Below are positions 32,376 to 40,577 of a DNA stretch of 41,824 nucleotides, one piece after another. How positions within the stretch are numbered: the first letter of the stretch is position 1; each line of letters starts with the position of its first letter. Both the position numbers and the translations under genes were made by a program. The notes beneath the pieces are model-generated. The model saw nothing but the letters and a program-made list of their open reading frames with translations. It ran no database searches and had not been told where the DNA came from. This stretch comes from an uncultured Anaerolineae bacterium (GTDB taxonomy: Bacteria > Chloroflexota > Anaerolineae > Aggregatilineales > UBA2796): assembly GCA_938005675.1 (NCBI GenBank), contig CALKXH010000036.1:1-41824 (forward strand). The letters run 5' to 3'.

Positions 32376-34001
32376 ATGTTCGCCGAAGCGACATCGTTGA
32401 CCGTCGCTGAAATCTGCAGGCTCGCCTTGCCCTTGAACACGCAGGTCTTATCGGCGCACGGCGCCCTTGAGCGCCCCGTGCGTTGGGCGCTGACGGTCAG
32501 CGGCGATGCGCCCTTGCCCTACCTTGAGGGCGATGAGCTGCTGCTGGTCGCGCCCAGCCAGCAGCCCTGCCCGCCGAGCGAGTTCGTCGCCGCCTGCGCG
32601 CGTGCGCAAGTCGCCGCTTGTGCGGTCTTGCCGCCGATCGATCCGCTGCTGATCGCCTTAGCGGAGGCGGAGAATCTGCCCCTCCTCGCCCTGCCCGATG
32701 GCAGCCGTCTGCGCGATATCGAGCGGCTGATCGTCGGCTTGCTGATCGACCGTCAAGGGCATTTCGAGCGCCGCAGCGCCCAAATCTACGAGCAGCTGAT
32801 CGAGATCGCCACCGCCAACGTCGGCTTGGAGGGCATCGTGCAGGCGCTGAGCGGCTTTCTGCACAAGGGCATCGTGGTGCAGGATAAACATCTGCGCGTG
32901 CAAGCCTGCCTAGCGGTGCCTGAGCTCGCTAACGACTGGGAAGCCGTGCTGCGCCTGCTCAAAGACCGCAACCAACTGCCCCAAGCCCTCAGCGACCGTC
33001 ATCGCTTGCCCCGCCACACGGCTATCAGCTACTCGCAGACGCTGCGCAGCGATGGCATCAGCCGCCTCGTCACGCCGATTGTCTCGCAGGGAGTCGGGCG
33101 GGGCTATCTTTCCGCCGTGGCGCGCAGCGCGCCCTTCACCGAGCTGGATCGGCTCGTCCTGCAGCACGGCGCCACCATCTGCGCCCTTGAGATGGCGCGC
33201 CAAAAGACCATCAGCGAGGCGGAGAAGCGGCTGCGCGGCGACTTCTTGCACAATCTGCTGACGGGCGCGCTGAGCGAGGCGGAGGCGCTGGCAGAGGGCG
33301 ACCGCTTCCGCCACGATATGAACGCGCCGCACGTGGCGATGGTCATCGCCTGGCAGGGCGAGCGCCACCCCTCCATCCGCCGCTTGGAGACGCTAGTCAA
33401 CACAGCGCTGCAGAGCAGCAACGCTCAGGCGCTGATCTATGCGCGCGAGGAGGAGATACGCCTGTTCTTCGCCGCCGATGGGCGCGATCTGGTGGCGCAG
33501 GCGCGCGCCTTCGCCGAGAGCGTGATCGAAGCCGCCCGCCGCGAATATCGGCAGGCGAAATTGGCGATCGGCATCGGCAGCCTGGCGACGCGCCTCGCCG
33601 ATTGGATCGAGAGTTATCGCGCCGCCGCCCACGCCGCCAACATCGCGCGCCGCCTGCGCGCTGAGCAGCCGCTCTACGCCGCCGACTTGGGCATTTATAC
33701 CCTGCTCACCCGCGCCGACCTGCGCGCTGACCTCTTGGCGCTGCGCGATAAGATGATCGGCAGCCTGCTCAATCACGACGAACGCCAACGCGCCGACCTG
33801 CTGCAGACCCTTGAGGCGTTCTTGGAATCGCACGGCAACGCCACGCAGACCGCTGAGAAGCTCAGCGTGCATCGCAACACGCTCTTCTACCGCATGAATC
33901 GCATCCAAGACATCTTGAATCTCGATCTGAATCAGACCGATGTGCGCCTCGCCGTGCACCTCTCGCTCAAAATCCATCGCTTGCTGGGCGATCAGAGCTA
34001 G
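32376..34001 (+). CDS. PucR-family transcriptional regulator
   Basis: 541 residues from ATG 32376, with GAGG 8 nt upstream. The N-terminal PucR domain (about 8-125) includes RPVRWALTV and YLEGDELLLV. A middle CdaR/GGDEF-like region (about 280-420) follows. The C-terminus has the PucR helix-turn-helix: LLQTLEAFLESHGNATQTAE, LSVHRNTLFYRMNRIQDIL and VRLAVHLSLKIHRLL. Family members regulate purine catabolism, amino acid or sugar-acid use, usually near their targets. The neighbours (alpha-2-macroglobulin upstream, inositol phosphatase convergent) do not identify a target. Stops of this gene and the convergent phosphatase are directly adjacent. Confidence 0.9.
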   Translation: MFAEATSLTVAEICRLALPLNTQVLSAHGALERPVRWALTVSGDAPLPYLEGDELLLVAPSQQPCPPSEFVAACARAQVAACAVLPPIDPLLIALAEAENLPLLALPDGSRLRDIERLIVGLLIDRQGHFERRSAQIYEQLIEIATANVGLEGIVQALSGFLHKGIVVQDKHLRVQACLAVPELANDWEAVLRLLKDRNQLPQALSDRHRLPRHTAISYSQTLRSDGISRLVTPIVSQGVGRGYLSAVARSAPFTELDRLVLQHGATICALEMARQKTISEAEKRLRGDFLHNLLTGALSEAEALAEGDRFRHDMNAPHVAMVIAWQGERHPSIRRLETLVNTALQSSNAQALIYAREEEIRLFFAADGRDLVAQARAFAESVIEAARREYRQAKLAIGIGSLATRLADWIESYRAAAHAANIARRLRAEQPLYAADLGIYTLLTRADLRADLLALRDKMIGSLLNHDERQRADLLQTLEAFLESHGNATQTAEKLSVHRNTLFYRMNRIQDILNLDLNQTDVRLAVHLSLKIHRLLGDQS

Positions 34002-34826
34002 TCAGCGCGGGCGCGGCGCCGCAGCGCCCAGAATCAGCACTTCGAGCATCGCCTCGTGGATGCGCCCGTTGCTGGCGACCACCTGCGCGCCCTCGTAGAC
34101 TCCCTCCTGCCTGCCGCGATAGTTGCTGAGCTTGCCGCCGCTCTCTTCGACCATCAGCAGCCCGGCGAGGATATCCCAAGTGTTCAGGCGCGCCTCCCAG
34201 AAGCCATCTAAGCGCCCCGCCGCCACGTAGCACAGCTCCAGCGCCGCCGAGCCGAGCCGCCGCAACGATTGCGTGCGCGGCACGAAGCAGCCCCACTCTT
34301 CGGCGTTGTTATCGGGGTTGAGGTGCTTATCGTGCGGGAAGCCCGACGCCAGCACCGCATCCGCCAAGTTGCGCGTCTTGCTGACGCGCAACTTTTTGCG
34401 CCCCAGCCGCGCCCCGCCGCCGCGCTGCGCTGTGAAGCACTCGTCGTGGATCGGATCGTAGACCACGCCGATCAGCGGCAGGTTGTTGGCGTCGCTCAGG
34501 GCGAGGCTGACCGAAAAGTACGGGATGCCGCGCACGAAATTGGTCGTGCCGTCCAGCGGATCGACGTGCCAGCAGTAGGGCGCCTCCGAGCCGCCCCGCC
34601 GGCCGCCCTCCTCGCCGATCAGCGCGTGATCGGGATAGGCGCTCAGCAGCATCTCGGCGATGAGCGCCTCCGAGCGCCGATCCACCTCAGTGACGAGGTC
34701 GGTGGCGCCTTTGCGCTGCACTGGCAGCCCATCAGCGCGGAAGTGCGCGCGCAATAGCTCGGCGGCGCGCCGCGCGGCGCTCTGGGCGAGCTTCAACGCC
34801 GCGACGAGGTCTAGCCCTTCGGACAC
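34002..34826 (-). CDS. Inositol monophosphatase family protein
   Basis: 274 residues from GTG 34826, chosen because GAAGGGAG lies 8 nt upstream; the longer frame begins at a TTG (34850) without a Shine-Dalgarno. All Li-sensitive phosphatase motifs are present: LVTEVDRRSE, IGEEGG, WHVDPLDGTTNFVRGIPYFS and the C-terminal WDILAGLLMVEESGG. Members hydrolyse inositol-1-phosphate, and some histidinol phosphate, fructose-1,6-bisphosphate or PAP, using Mg2+. The next gene upstream, divergent, is aroK. Histidinol-phosphatase activity is possible but not shown by sequence alone. Confidence 0.92.
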   Translation of the reverse strand: MSEGLDLVAALKLAQSAARRAAELLRAHFRADGLPVQRKGATDLVTEVDRRSEALIAEMLLSAYPDHALIGEEGGRRGGSEAPYCWHVDPLDGTTNFVRGIPYFSVSLALSDANNLPLIGVVYDPIHDECFTAQRGGGARLGRKKLRVSKTRNLADAVLASGFPHDKHLNPDNNAEEWGCFVPRTQSLRRLGSAALELCYVAAGRLDGFWEARLNTWDILAGLLMVEESGGKLSNYRGRQEGVYEGAQVVASNGRIHEAMLEVLILGAAAPRPR

Positions 34827-34856
34827 TTTGCCGACTCCCTTCAGCTCCAAAGTCGA

Positions 34857-34863
34857 TTACAAT
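34857..34863. promoter_or_regulatory. Overlapping divergent -10 boxes of aroK and the phosphatase
   Basis: ATTACAAT reads TACAAT on the plus strand (34858-34863) for aroK and TGTAAT on the minus strand (34857-34862) for the phosphatase. If both work, RNA polymerase can occupy only one direction at a time. Confidence 0.4.
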
Positions 34864-34898
34864 CTGCGACAAACTATCATAGCTGATGAAAGGCAGTT

Positions 34899-35423
34899 AT
34901 GGCGAAGGCTCGCAACATCATCCTGTGCGGCTTCATGGGCACGGGCAAAACCACAGTTGGGAAGTTGGTGGCGGCGCGCTTAGGCTGGCAGTTCGTCGAT
35001 ACCGATCAGTTCATCGAGGCGCGTTGCGGCAAGTCGGTCAGCGCGATCTTCGCCGAAGAGGGCGAGGCGGCTTTCCGAGCGATGGAGCGCGAGCTGTGCA
35101 GCCAGATCGCAGAGGGCTGGCGCGGCTACGTGATCGCCACCGGCGGCGGCATGGTGCTCGATCCGATCAACCGCGAGCTGCTCAAGCGGGCGGGCTGTTT
35201 GATCTGCCTCGATTTGTCGGCTGAGGAGCTGGCGCGCCGCTTGGCGGGCAAGACGGATCGTCCGCTCTTGGCGAATCCGCCCAATGGCGATCTGACCGCG
35301 CACATTCGGGCGCTCTTGGCGGCGCGCGCCGAAGCCTATCGCAGCGTGCCGCATCACATCGATACGGCGCACCTCTCGCCTTACGGCGTCTCGGAGGCAG
35401 TTTTGGAGGTGTGGCGACGCTGA
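34899..35423 (+). CDS. aroK: Shikimate kinase
   Basis: 174 residues, normal length. The P-loop GFMGTGKTT is at residues 11-19; VDTDQFIEARCGKSVSAIFA binds shikimate (Asp near 34). FRAMERELC and ATGGGMVL follow, and RLAGKTDRPLL is the lid region with its Arg. The enzyme phosphorylates shikimate with ATP in chorismate synthesis. GAAAGG lies about 8 nt before the ATG. No other aro genes adjoin. It converges with the second FHA gene, stops 5 nt apart. Confidence 0.95.
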   Translation: MAKARNIILCGFMGTGKTTVGKLVAARLGWQFVDTDQFIEARCGKSVSAIFAEEGEAAFRAMERELCSQIAEGWRGYVIATGGGMVLDPINRELLKRAGCLICLDLSAEELARRLAGKTDRPLLANPPNGDLTAHIRALLAARAEAYRSVPHHIDTAHLSPYGVSEAVLEVWRR

Positions 35424-35428
35424 GCGCG

Positions 35429-35956
35429 CTAAGTTGCGCTCTCATCGCCCGCGCTGAAGCGCAGCGTCATGTTCAGCGTGCCGAGCGTGAGTTCATCGCC
35501 GTCGTTGAGCAAGCAGGCTTGGTTGGCTGCCAAGCGCTTGCGATTGACGAACGTGCCGTTGGAGCTGTTGAGGTCGGTGACGTAGAATTGGGCGTTGCGG
35601 TAGCTGATGACGCAATGCTCGCGCGAGACGCCGCGCTCATGCCCGCCGAAGCGCGTCAGATCGAAGCGCGCCATGTCGGGGCTGTTCAGGTCGGTGCGCC
35701 CCAGCATCACTGAGGTGCCTTCCTCAAAGACGATGCGCTCGCTCAGCCCGCGAATTTGAAGGTGCAGGGTGTGCTTGCCGAGCGCGAGCAGCTCGTGCGT
35801 CTCGCTGGGGCGCCGCCGCAGACGGATCAGCTCCGGGTTGACGCGAATATGGACGGTGCTGGTGCGCGGATCGAAGAGGATCATGCCGCAAACGCGGCAG
35901 ACCATCTCGCCGCTGCGGTAGGGCGTTTGACAGTTCGGGCATTTCAAGTCGGACAT
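35429..35956 (-). CDS. Zinc-ribbon FHA-domain protein (copy 2)
   Basis: 175 residues, the same length and design as the protein at 15943-16470. CPNCQTPYRSGEMVCRVCG forms the zinc ribbon. A 60-residue link follows, then FHA residues VMLGRTD, RGVSREHCVISYR and TDLNSSNGTFVNRKRL, all phosphothreonine-binding positions intact. The link region differs strongly from copy 1, so this is an old duplication. It likely docks onto a phosphorylated partner of a Ser/Thr-kinase system not in this window. GAGCGAGG lies upstream of the ATG. It diverges from the renalase-like gene. Confidence 0.9.
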   Translation of the reverse strand: MSDLKCPNCQTPYRSGEMVCRVCGMILFDPRTSTVHIRVNPELIRLRRRPSETHELLALGKHTLHLQIRGLSERIVFEEGTSVMLGRTDLNSPDMARFDLTRFGGHERGVSREHCVISYRNAQFYVTDLNSSNGTFVNRKRLAANQACLLNDGDELTLGTLNMTLRFSAGDESAT

Positions 35957-36001
35957 GCAACCGCGCCTCGCTCAAGATTGGCTGAGACTCCTCAGAGCTT
36001 A

Positions 36002-36007
36002 TACAAT
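36002..36007 (+). promoter_or_regulatory. -10 box of the renalase-like gene
   Basis: TACAAT within CTTATACAATC, 39 nt upstream of ATG 36047. Confidence 0.4.
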
Positions 36008-36046
36008 CTAGTTTACAACAAATTCTGAGAGGATGTGAAAAGTTTC

Positions 36047-37087
36047 ATGACGATTGCTGTGGTGGGAGGCGGCATCGCCGGGCTGACAGCCGCTTATCGT
36101 CTGGGCGAATCGGTCGTGGTCTACGAGAAAAGTCGCGGTTTGGGCGGGCGGGCTGCCACGCGCTGGTACGAGCGTTCGGGCGGGCGCGTGTACGTCGATC
36201 ACGGCGCGCAGTACCTCAAAACTGAGGGCGAGACGCTGCGCCGCTTGATGCTCCAAGAGCTCAGCACGGCTGATCTCTCCGATATCGGGCGACCCGTCTG
36301 GACGTTTGACGGCGATCACGTCATCCAAGAGGGCGATCCTGAGCAGAACGCGACGCCCAAATGGTCGTATCGGCACGGCGTCTCGACTTTGGGCAAGCTC
36401 TTGGCGGACGCTGGGCGGCTGACCGTGCATTTGCGCGTCCGAGTCGGCAAGTTGCAGCTGCGCGCCGACGGGCGCTACGCCCTCTACGATGTGGAGGGCA
36501 GCTTGCTGGGCGAGTATGAGCAAGTCTTGATCGCCATCCCGTCGGGGCAAGCCGCCGACCTGCTCGCCGCCAGCGACTTGCCGCCCGCCGAGAGTCTGGC
36601 GTTGCAGGCGGCTCTGCAAGCCGCCGTCTATCGCCGCTGCCTCTCGGTGACGCTGGGCTATGAGCGCCCTCTAGCGCCGCGCCCCTTCTACGCGCTCGTC
36701 AACGCCGATAAGCGCGATCCGCTGGCATGGCTCGCCTATGAGCATGACAAGGTCGGTCACGTGCCGCAGGGACAATCTGTGCTGGTGGCGCAGATGGGCG
36801 CCGCTTACAGCCTTGAGCGCTGGGATGCCGATAACGACGCGCTCGTGCATGACGTTGCCGCCCATATCTCCCAACTCTTGGGCGAGCGCCTGACCGACTT
36901 CGATTGGGCGGACATCCAGCGTTGGCGCTACTCCCAGCCGGACAGTCTTGCTGAGCCGAGCCAGCTCAACGGCATCTTGCGCGGTCTGTGGTTCGCCGGC
37001 GACTATCTAGTCGGCGGACGGGTGCATTGGGCAGCCAAGAGCGGCGAGTCTGCCGCTGCAGCCATGCGCGCTGCCGCCAACGCTTAA
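36047..37087 (+). CDS. FAD-dependent amine oxidase/renalase-like oxidoreductase
   Basis: 346 residues. TIAVVGGGIAGLTAAYRL binds the FAD ADP moiety. VVVYEKSRGLGGRAATRW and VDHGAQYLK are diagnostic of the renalase group, and the C-terminal LWFAGDYLVGGRVHWAAKSG closes the FAD site. Bacterial renalases oxidise mis-reduced dihydro-NAD(P) isomers back to NAD(P)+, which may apply here. Other members act as uncharacterised amine oxidases. ATG 36047 is preferred although GAGAGGA is 13 nt away; the in-frame GTG 36035 is only 1 nt from that sequence. It precedes ppk1 by 86 bp on the same strand. Confidence 0.87.
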   Translation: MTIAVVGGGIAGLTAAYRLGESVVVYEKSRGLGGRAATRWYERSGGRVYVDHGAQYLKTEGETLRRLMLQELSTADLSDIGRPVWTFDGDHVIQEGDPEQNATPKWSYRHGVSTLGKLLADAGRLTVHLRVRVGKLQLRADGRYALYDVEGSLLGEYEQVLIAIPSGQAADLLAASDLPPAESLALQAALQAAVYRRCLSVTLGYERPLAPRPFYALVNADKRDPLAWLAYEHDKVGHVPQGQSVLVAQMGAAYSLERWDADNDALVHDVAAHISQLLGERLTDFDWADIQRWRYSQPDSLAEPSQLNGILRGLWFAGDYLVGGRVHWAAKSGESAAAAMRAAANA

Positions 37088-37173
37088 GACTAGCGCCGAT
37101 CAGCGCGAGACGGGTAAACTTTTGCGCAGCAATCAAAAATTTGGCAGTCTTACACAAGGAAAAATCCTGAGCG

Positions 37174-39276
37174 ATGTTCCCTGCGCCGCCCCTTCAAGCG
37201 CCCGATTTGCCCGATCCTTCTCTGTACATCAATCGCGAGCTGAGCTGGCTTGAATTCAACCGTCGCTGCCTGCACGAAGCCTTCAACCCCGATCTACCGC
37301 TGCTGGAGCGCGTGCGCTTCCTCGCCATCTTCAGCAACAACCTCGACGAATTCTTCATGGTGCGCGTCTCCGGGCTGCAAGATCAAGTCCGCCACGGCGT
37401 CTACGAGATTTCGCCCGACGGCTTGACGCCTCAAGAGCAGCTGGCAGCCATCCGCGAGCGCGTCCTGCCGATGTTGCATCAAAAACGCGAACATTTTCAG
37501 ACTGAATTGCTGCCGCGCCTCGCCGAGGCAGGCGTGCACGTGCTCAACTACGCCGATCTGAATGCGAGCGACCGCGAAGCGCTCCGACAGTACTTCGAAG
37601 TTGAGATTTTCCCCGTCCTCACGCCTTTGGCGGTCGATCCGGGCAGACCCTTTCCGCACATCTCCAACCTGAGCCTGAACTTGGCAGTCCGCCTTGAGGA
37701 TGCCTACGGAGTGGAGCGCTTCGCGCGCCTGAAAGTGCCGAACATCCTGCCGCGCCTGCTGGACTTGAACGAGGTGCATAAGCGCTACGGCTCTGCCCAC
37801 GATCCGAGCGTCCATCGCTTTGTGTGGCTGGAGCAAGTCATCGCCGCGCACCTCGACCTGCTCTTTCAAGGGCTGCGCGTCCTGGAAGCCAGCGCCTTTC
37901 GCGTCACGCGCAACAACGATATTGAAATCGCTGAAGAAGAGGCGAGCGATCTGCTCGAATCGGTTGAGGAGGTGGTGCGCGCGCGGCGCTTCGCCCCGGT
38001 CGTGCGCCTCGATGTGGCGGAGAATATGTCCGAGTCGGTGCGCGCCTTGCTGCTTCAGAACATGGAGCTGACGCCTAACGAGCTGTACACCCTCGCCGAG
38101 CCGTTAGGGATGCGCGACCTCTTCGAGCTGGCGAACATCGACGTCCCCGCCCTGAAATACCCGCCCTATACGCCCTCGCGCCCGTCTAGCTTGCCCAACG
38201 GCTGCGATATCTTCGCCGCCATTCGGCGCGGCGATATCCTGCTGCATCATCCCTACGAGTCTTTCGCGCCCATCGTCGAGTTCTTCCAGCAAGCCGCCCA
38301 AGACCCGAACGTGCTCGCCATCAAATGCACGCTCTATCGCATCGGCAGCAAGTCGCCCATCGTCGAGGCGCTGCTGAACGCCATCGAGAACGGCAAGCAA
38401 GTGGCGGCGCTGGTCGAGCTGAAGGCGCGCTTCGATGAAGAGAACAACATCGGTTGGGCGCGCGCCCTAGAGAACGCCGGCGTTCACGTCGTCTACGGCT
38501 TGATCGGCTTGAAGACGCACGCCAAAATCTCGCTCGTCATCCGCAAAGAGCCCGACGGCATCCGCCGCTACGTGCATCTCAGCACCGGCAACTACAACAC
38601 GACCACCGCCCGCATCTACACCGATCTGGGCTTGCTGACCTGCGATCCGCACATCGGCGCCGACGCCACCTTGCTCTTCAACCGCCTCACCGGCTTCACC
38701 GACGGCGCGCGCTATCGCAAGCTTTTGGTGGCGCCTGAACATCTGCGCACTGCCATCTACGGGCTCATCCGCCGCGAGATCGATCACGCGCGAGCGGGTC
38801 GCGCGGCGCGCTTGATCTTCAAGATGAACGCGCTGGTGGATAAACGCATGATCGCGCTGCTCTATGAGGCGAGTCAAGCCGGGGTGCAGATCGATTTGCT
38901 GGTGCGCGGCATCTGCTCGCTGCGACCGGGCATCCCCGGCATCAGCGAGAACATCCGCGTGCGCTGCTTGCTGGGGCGCTACCTTGAACACGCGCGCATC
39001 TACTACTTCGCCAACGGCGGCGACGCCGAAATTTACTGCGGCAGCGCCGACCTGATGCCACGCAACCTCGATAGGCGCGTGGAGACGTGGTTTCCCATCG
39101 AGTCGCCAGAGCTGAAGCAACGCTTGCTGGGCGAAATCCTCGCCATTGAGATGGCAGATACGGTCAAGGCGCGCTTTTTGCGCCCCGATGGCACCTACGA
39201 GCGCGTGCTGCCCGCCGAAGACGCCCCGCCGCTCGAAGCGCAGCGCTGGTTCATGGAGCACGCCCGCGATCACTAG
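37174..39276 (+). CDS. ppk1: Polyphosphate kinase 1
   Basis: 700 residues, typical length. The N-domain begins LYINRELSWLEFNRR, and LAIFSNNLDEFFMVRVSGL is conserved. The catalytic domains show LKTHAKISLVIRK with the phosphorylated His449, STGNYNTTTARIYTDLGLLT, and YLEHARIYYFANGG with the second catalytic His606. SADLMPRNLDRRVE completes the C-terminal domain. The enzyme polymerises ATP gamma-phosphate into polyphosphate at the membrane. No exopolyphosphatase adjoins; SurE and the CHAD protein in the window may also meet polyphosphate. AAGGA lies 12 nt before the ATG; promoter not clear. Confidence 0.96.
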   Translation: MFPAPPLQAPDLPDPSLYINRELSWLEFNRRCLHEAFNPDLPLLERVRFLAIFSNNLDEFFMVRVSGLQDQVRHGVYEISPDGLTPQEQLAAIRERVLPMLHQKREHFQTELLPRLAEAGVHVLNYADLNASDREALRQYFEVEIFPVLTPLAVDPGRPFPHISNLSLNLAVRLEDAYGVERFARLKVPNILPRLLDLNEVHKRYGSAHDPSVHRFVWLEQVIAAHLDLLFQGLRVLEASAFRVTRNNDIEIAEEEASDLLESVEEVVRARRFAPVVRLDVAENMSESVRALLLQNMELTPNELYTLAEPLGMRDLFELANIDVPALKYPPYTPSRPSSLPNGCDIFAAIRRGDILLHHPYESFAPIVEFFQQAAQDPNVLAIKCTLYRIGSKSPIVEALLNAIENGKQVAALVELKARFDEENNIGWARALENAGVHVVYGLIGLKTHAKISLVIRKEPDGIRRYVHLSTGNYNTTTARIYTDLGLLTCDPHIGADATLLFNRLTGFTDGARYRKLLVAPEHLRTAIYGLIRREIDHARAGRAARLIFKMNALVDKRMIALLYEASQAGVQIDLLVRGICSLRPGIPGISENIRVRCLLGRYLEHARIYYFANGGDAEIYCGSADLMPRNLDRRVETWFPIESPELKQRLLGEILAIEMADTVKARFLRPDGTYERVLPAEDAPPLEAQRWFMEHARDH

Positions 39277-39328
39277 TCAATCAGCACATATCTCGCCCTG
39301 AAGTGGTGGCGACGGGCGCTTTGTGCGC

Positions 39329-39334
39329 TACAAT
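39329..39334 (+). promoter_or_regulatory. -10 box of the amino acid transporter operon
   Basis: TACAAT in GCGCTACAATG, the same string as before the PucR gene. A GTGGCG 17 bp upstream is a weak -35, and GCGC-TTTGT-GCGC overlaps the spacer. Confidence 0.5.
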
Positions 39335-39372
39335 GAGGGGCAGCATCCACTTAATCCGTTCTGAAATTGCTT

Positions 39373-40563
39373 ATGGCGAGTTTTACAGGTCGTACTTTTT
39401 CGAATGCCACAGCTTTCCTGCGCGATGTGCGCTTTCAGCGCGCCGCTGTGCAGCTGATCATCTTGATCGCCGTGATCGCGCTGGGGGTGTGGCTGATCAA
39501 CAACATCAACGCGGGCTTGGCGCGGGCGCGCATCCCGACCGACTTCAGCTTCCTGACACAACCGTCCGGCTTTCAGATCGACGAAGGGCTGGTCGATCAG
39601 CCGCACCGCCGCACGGATAGCTACGCCAACGCCTTTGCCGTCGGGCTGGTCAATACGCTGCGCGCGGTCATCCTCAGCCTGATCCTCTCCACTTTGCTGG
39701 GCTTGTTCGTGGGCATTGCGCGCCTCTCGACCAATTTTCTGGTGCGCAGCCTGGCGATTGGCTACATTGAGCTGTTCCAGAACACGCCCTTGCTCTTGCA
39801 GCTGTTCTTCATCTTCACCAGCGTGCTGCTGACCTTGCCGCGCGCCACTGAGCCCATCGTCTTGCCCGGTCCGAGCTATCTGAGTTCGAGCGGCTTGGCG
39901 ACGCCAAACCTGATCGCCACCGAGACCGCCGCCTTCTGGCTGTTGCTGAGCGTCATTGGGATCGGGGCGGGCATCGCGCTGTGGCGGCGGCTGCGCGCCA
40001 TCCGTCTGGAGACGGGGCGCACCACTTACGCCGCCGAGATCGGGCTGGGCGTGATGATCGGCGTGACGGTGATCGCGTGGATCGTCTTGCAGCCGTTCAC
40101 GGTCGATTTCCCTGAGCTGGGGCGCTTCGGCTACGTGCGCAACAAAGGCGCCATCGTCTCGGCGAATTTCGTGGCGATTGTGCTGGGCTTGGTGCTGTAT
40201 ACGGGCGCCTTCATCGCCGAGGTCGTACGCTCAGGCATTCAGTCCGTGCCGACAGGTCAGTGGGAGGCGGCGCGCTCGCAAGGCTTCACTTACGGGCAGA
40301 TTCTGCGCTTGATCGTGATTCCGCAGGCGCTGCGCGTGATGATCCCGCCGCTGACCAATCAGTACCTCAACCTCGCCAAGAATAGCAGTCTGGGCGCGGC
40401 GGTCGGCTTCGCGGAGGTCTTCGGGGTGGCGCGCACGATGGCGCAGAGCGTCTCAGTCGTGCCGATCATGGTCATTGTGATGGGCATTTACCTCGCGCTC
40501 AGCTTGATCACCGCCGCCGTGATGAACGTCTTGAACGCCCGCTTCCAGATTAAGACGCGCTGA
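39373..40563 (+). CDS. aapQ: Polar amino acid ABC transporter permease (AapQ-like)
   Basis: 396 residues, the long permease form of general L-amino acid transporters. A first helix near residues 28-45 is followed by a periplasmic segment (ARIPTDFSFLTQPSGFQIDE) typical of AapQ. GLVNTLRAVILSLILSTLLG opens the transport domain, and IELFQNTPLLLQLFF is conserved. The EAA loop EAARSQGFTYGQILRLIVIP contacts the ATPase. ATG 39373 lacks a good Shine-Dalgarno. No substrate-binding protein gene precedes it, which is unusual because aapJ normally comes first. Confidence 0.9.
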   Translation: MASFTGRTFSNATAFLRDVRFQRAAVQLIILIAVIALGVWLINNINAGLARARIPTDFSFLTQPSGFQIDEGLVDQPHRRTDSYANAFAVGLVNTLRAVILSLILSTLLGLFVGIARLSTNFLVRSLAIGYIELFQNTPLLLQLFFIFTSVLLTLPRATEPIVLPGPSYLSSSGLATPNLIATETAAFWLLLSVIGIGAGIALWRRLRAIRLETGRTTYAAEIGLGVMIGVTVIAWIVLQPFTVDFPELGRFGYVRNKGAIVSANFVAIVLGLVLYTGAFIAEVVRSGIQSVPTGQWEAARSQGFTYGQILRLIVIPQALRVMIPPLTNQYLNLAKNSSLGAAVGFAEVFGVARTMAQSVSVVPIMVIVMGIYLALSLITAAVMNVLNARFQIKTR

Positions 40564-40577
40564 GGAGGCTCATAGCC

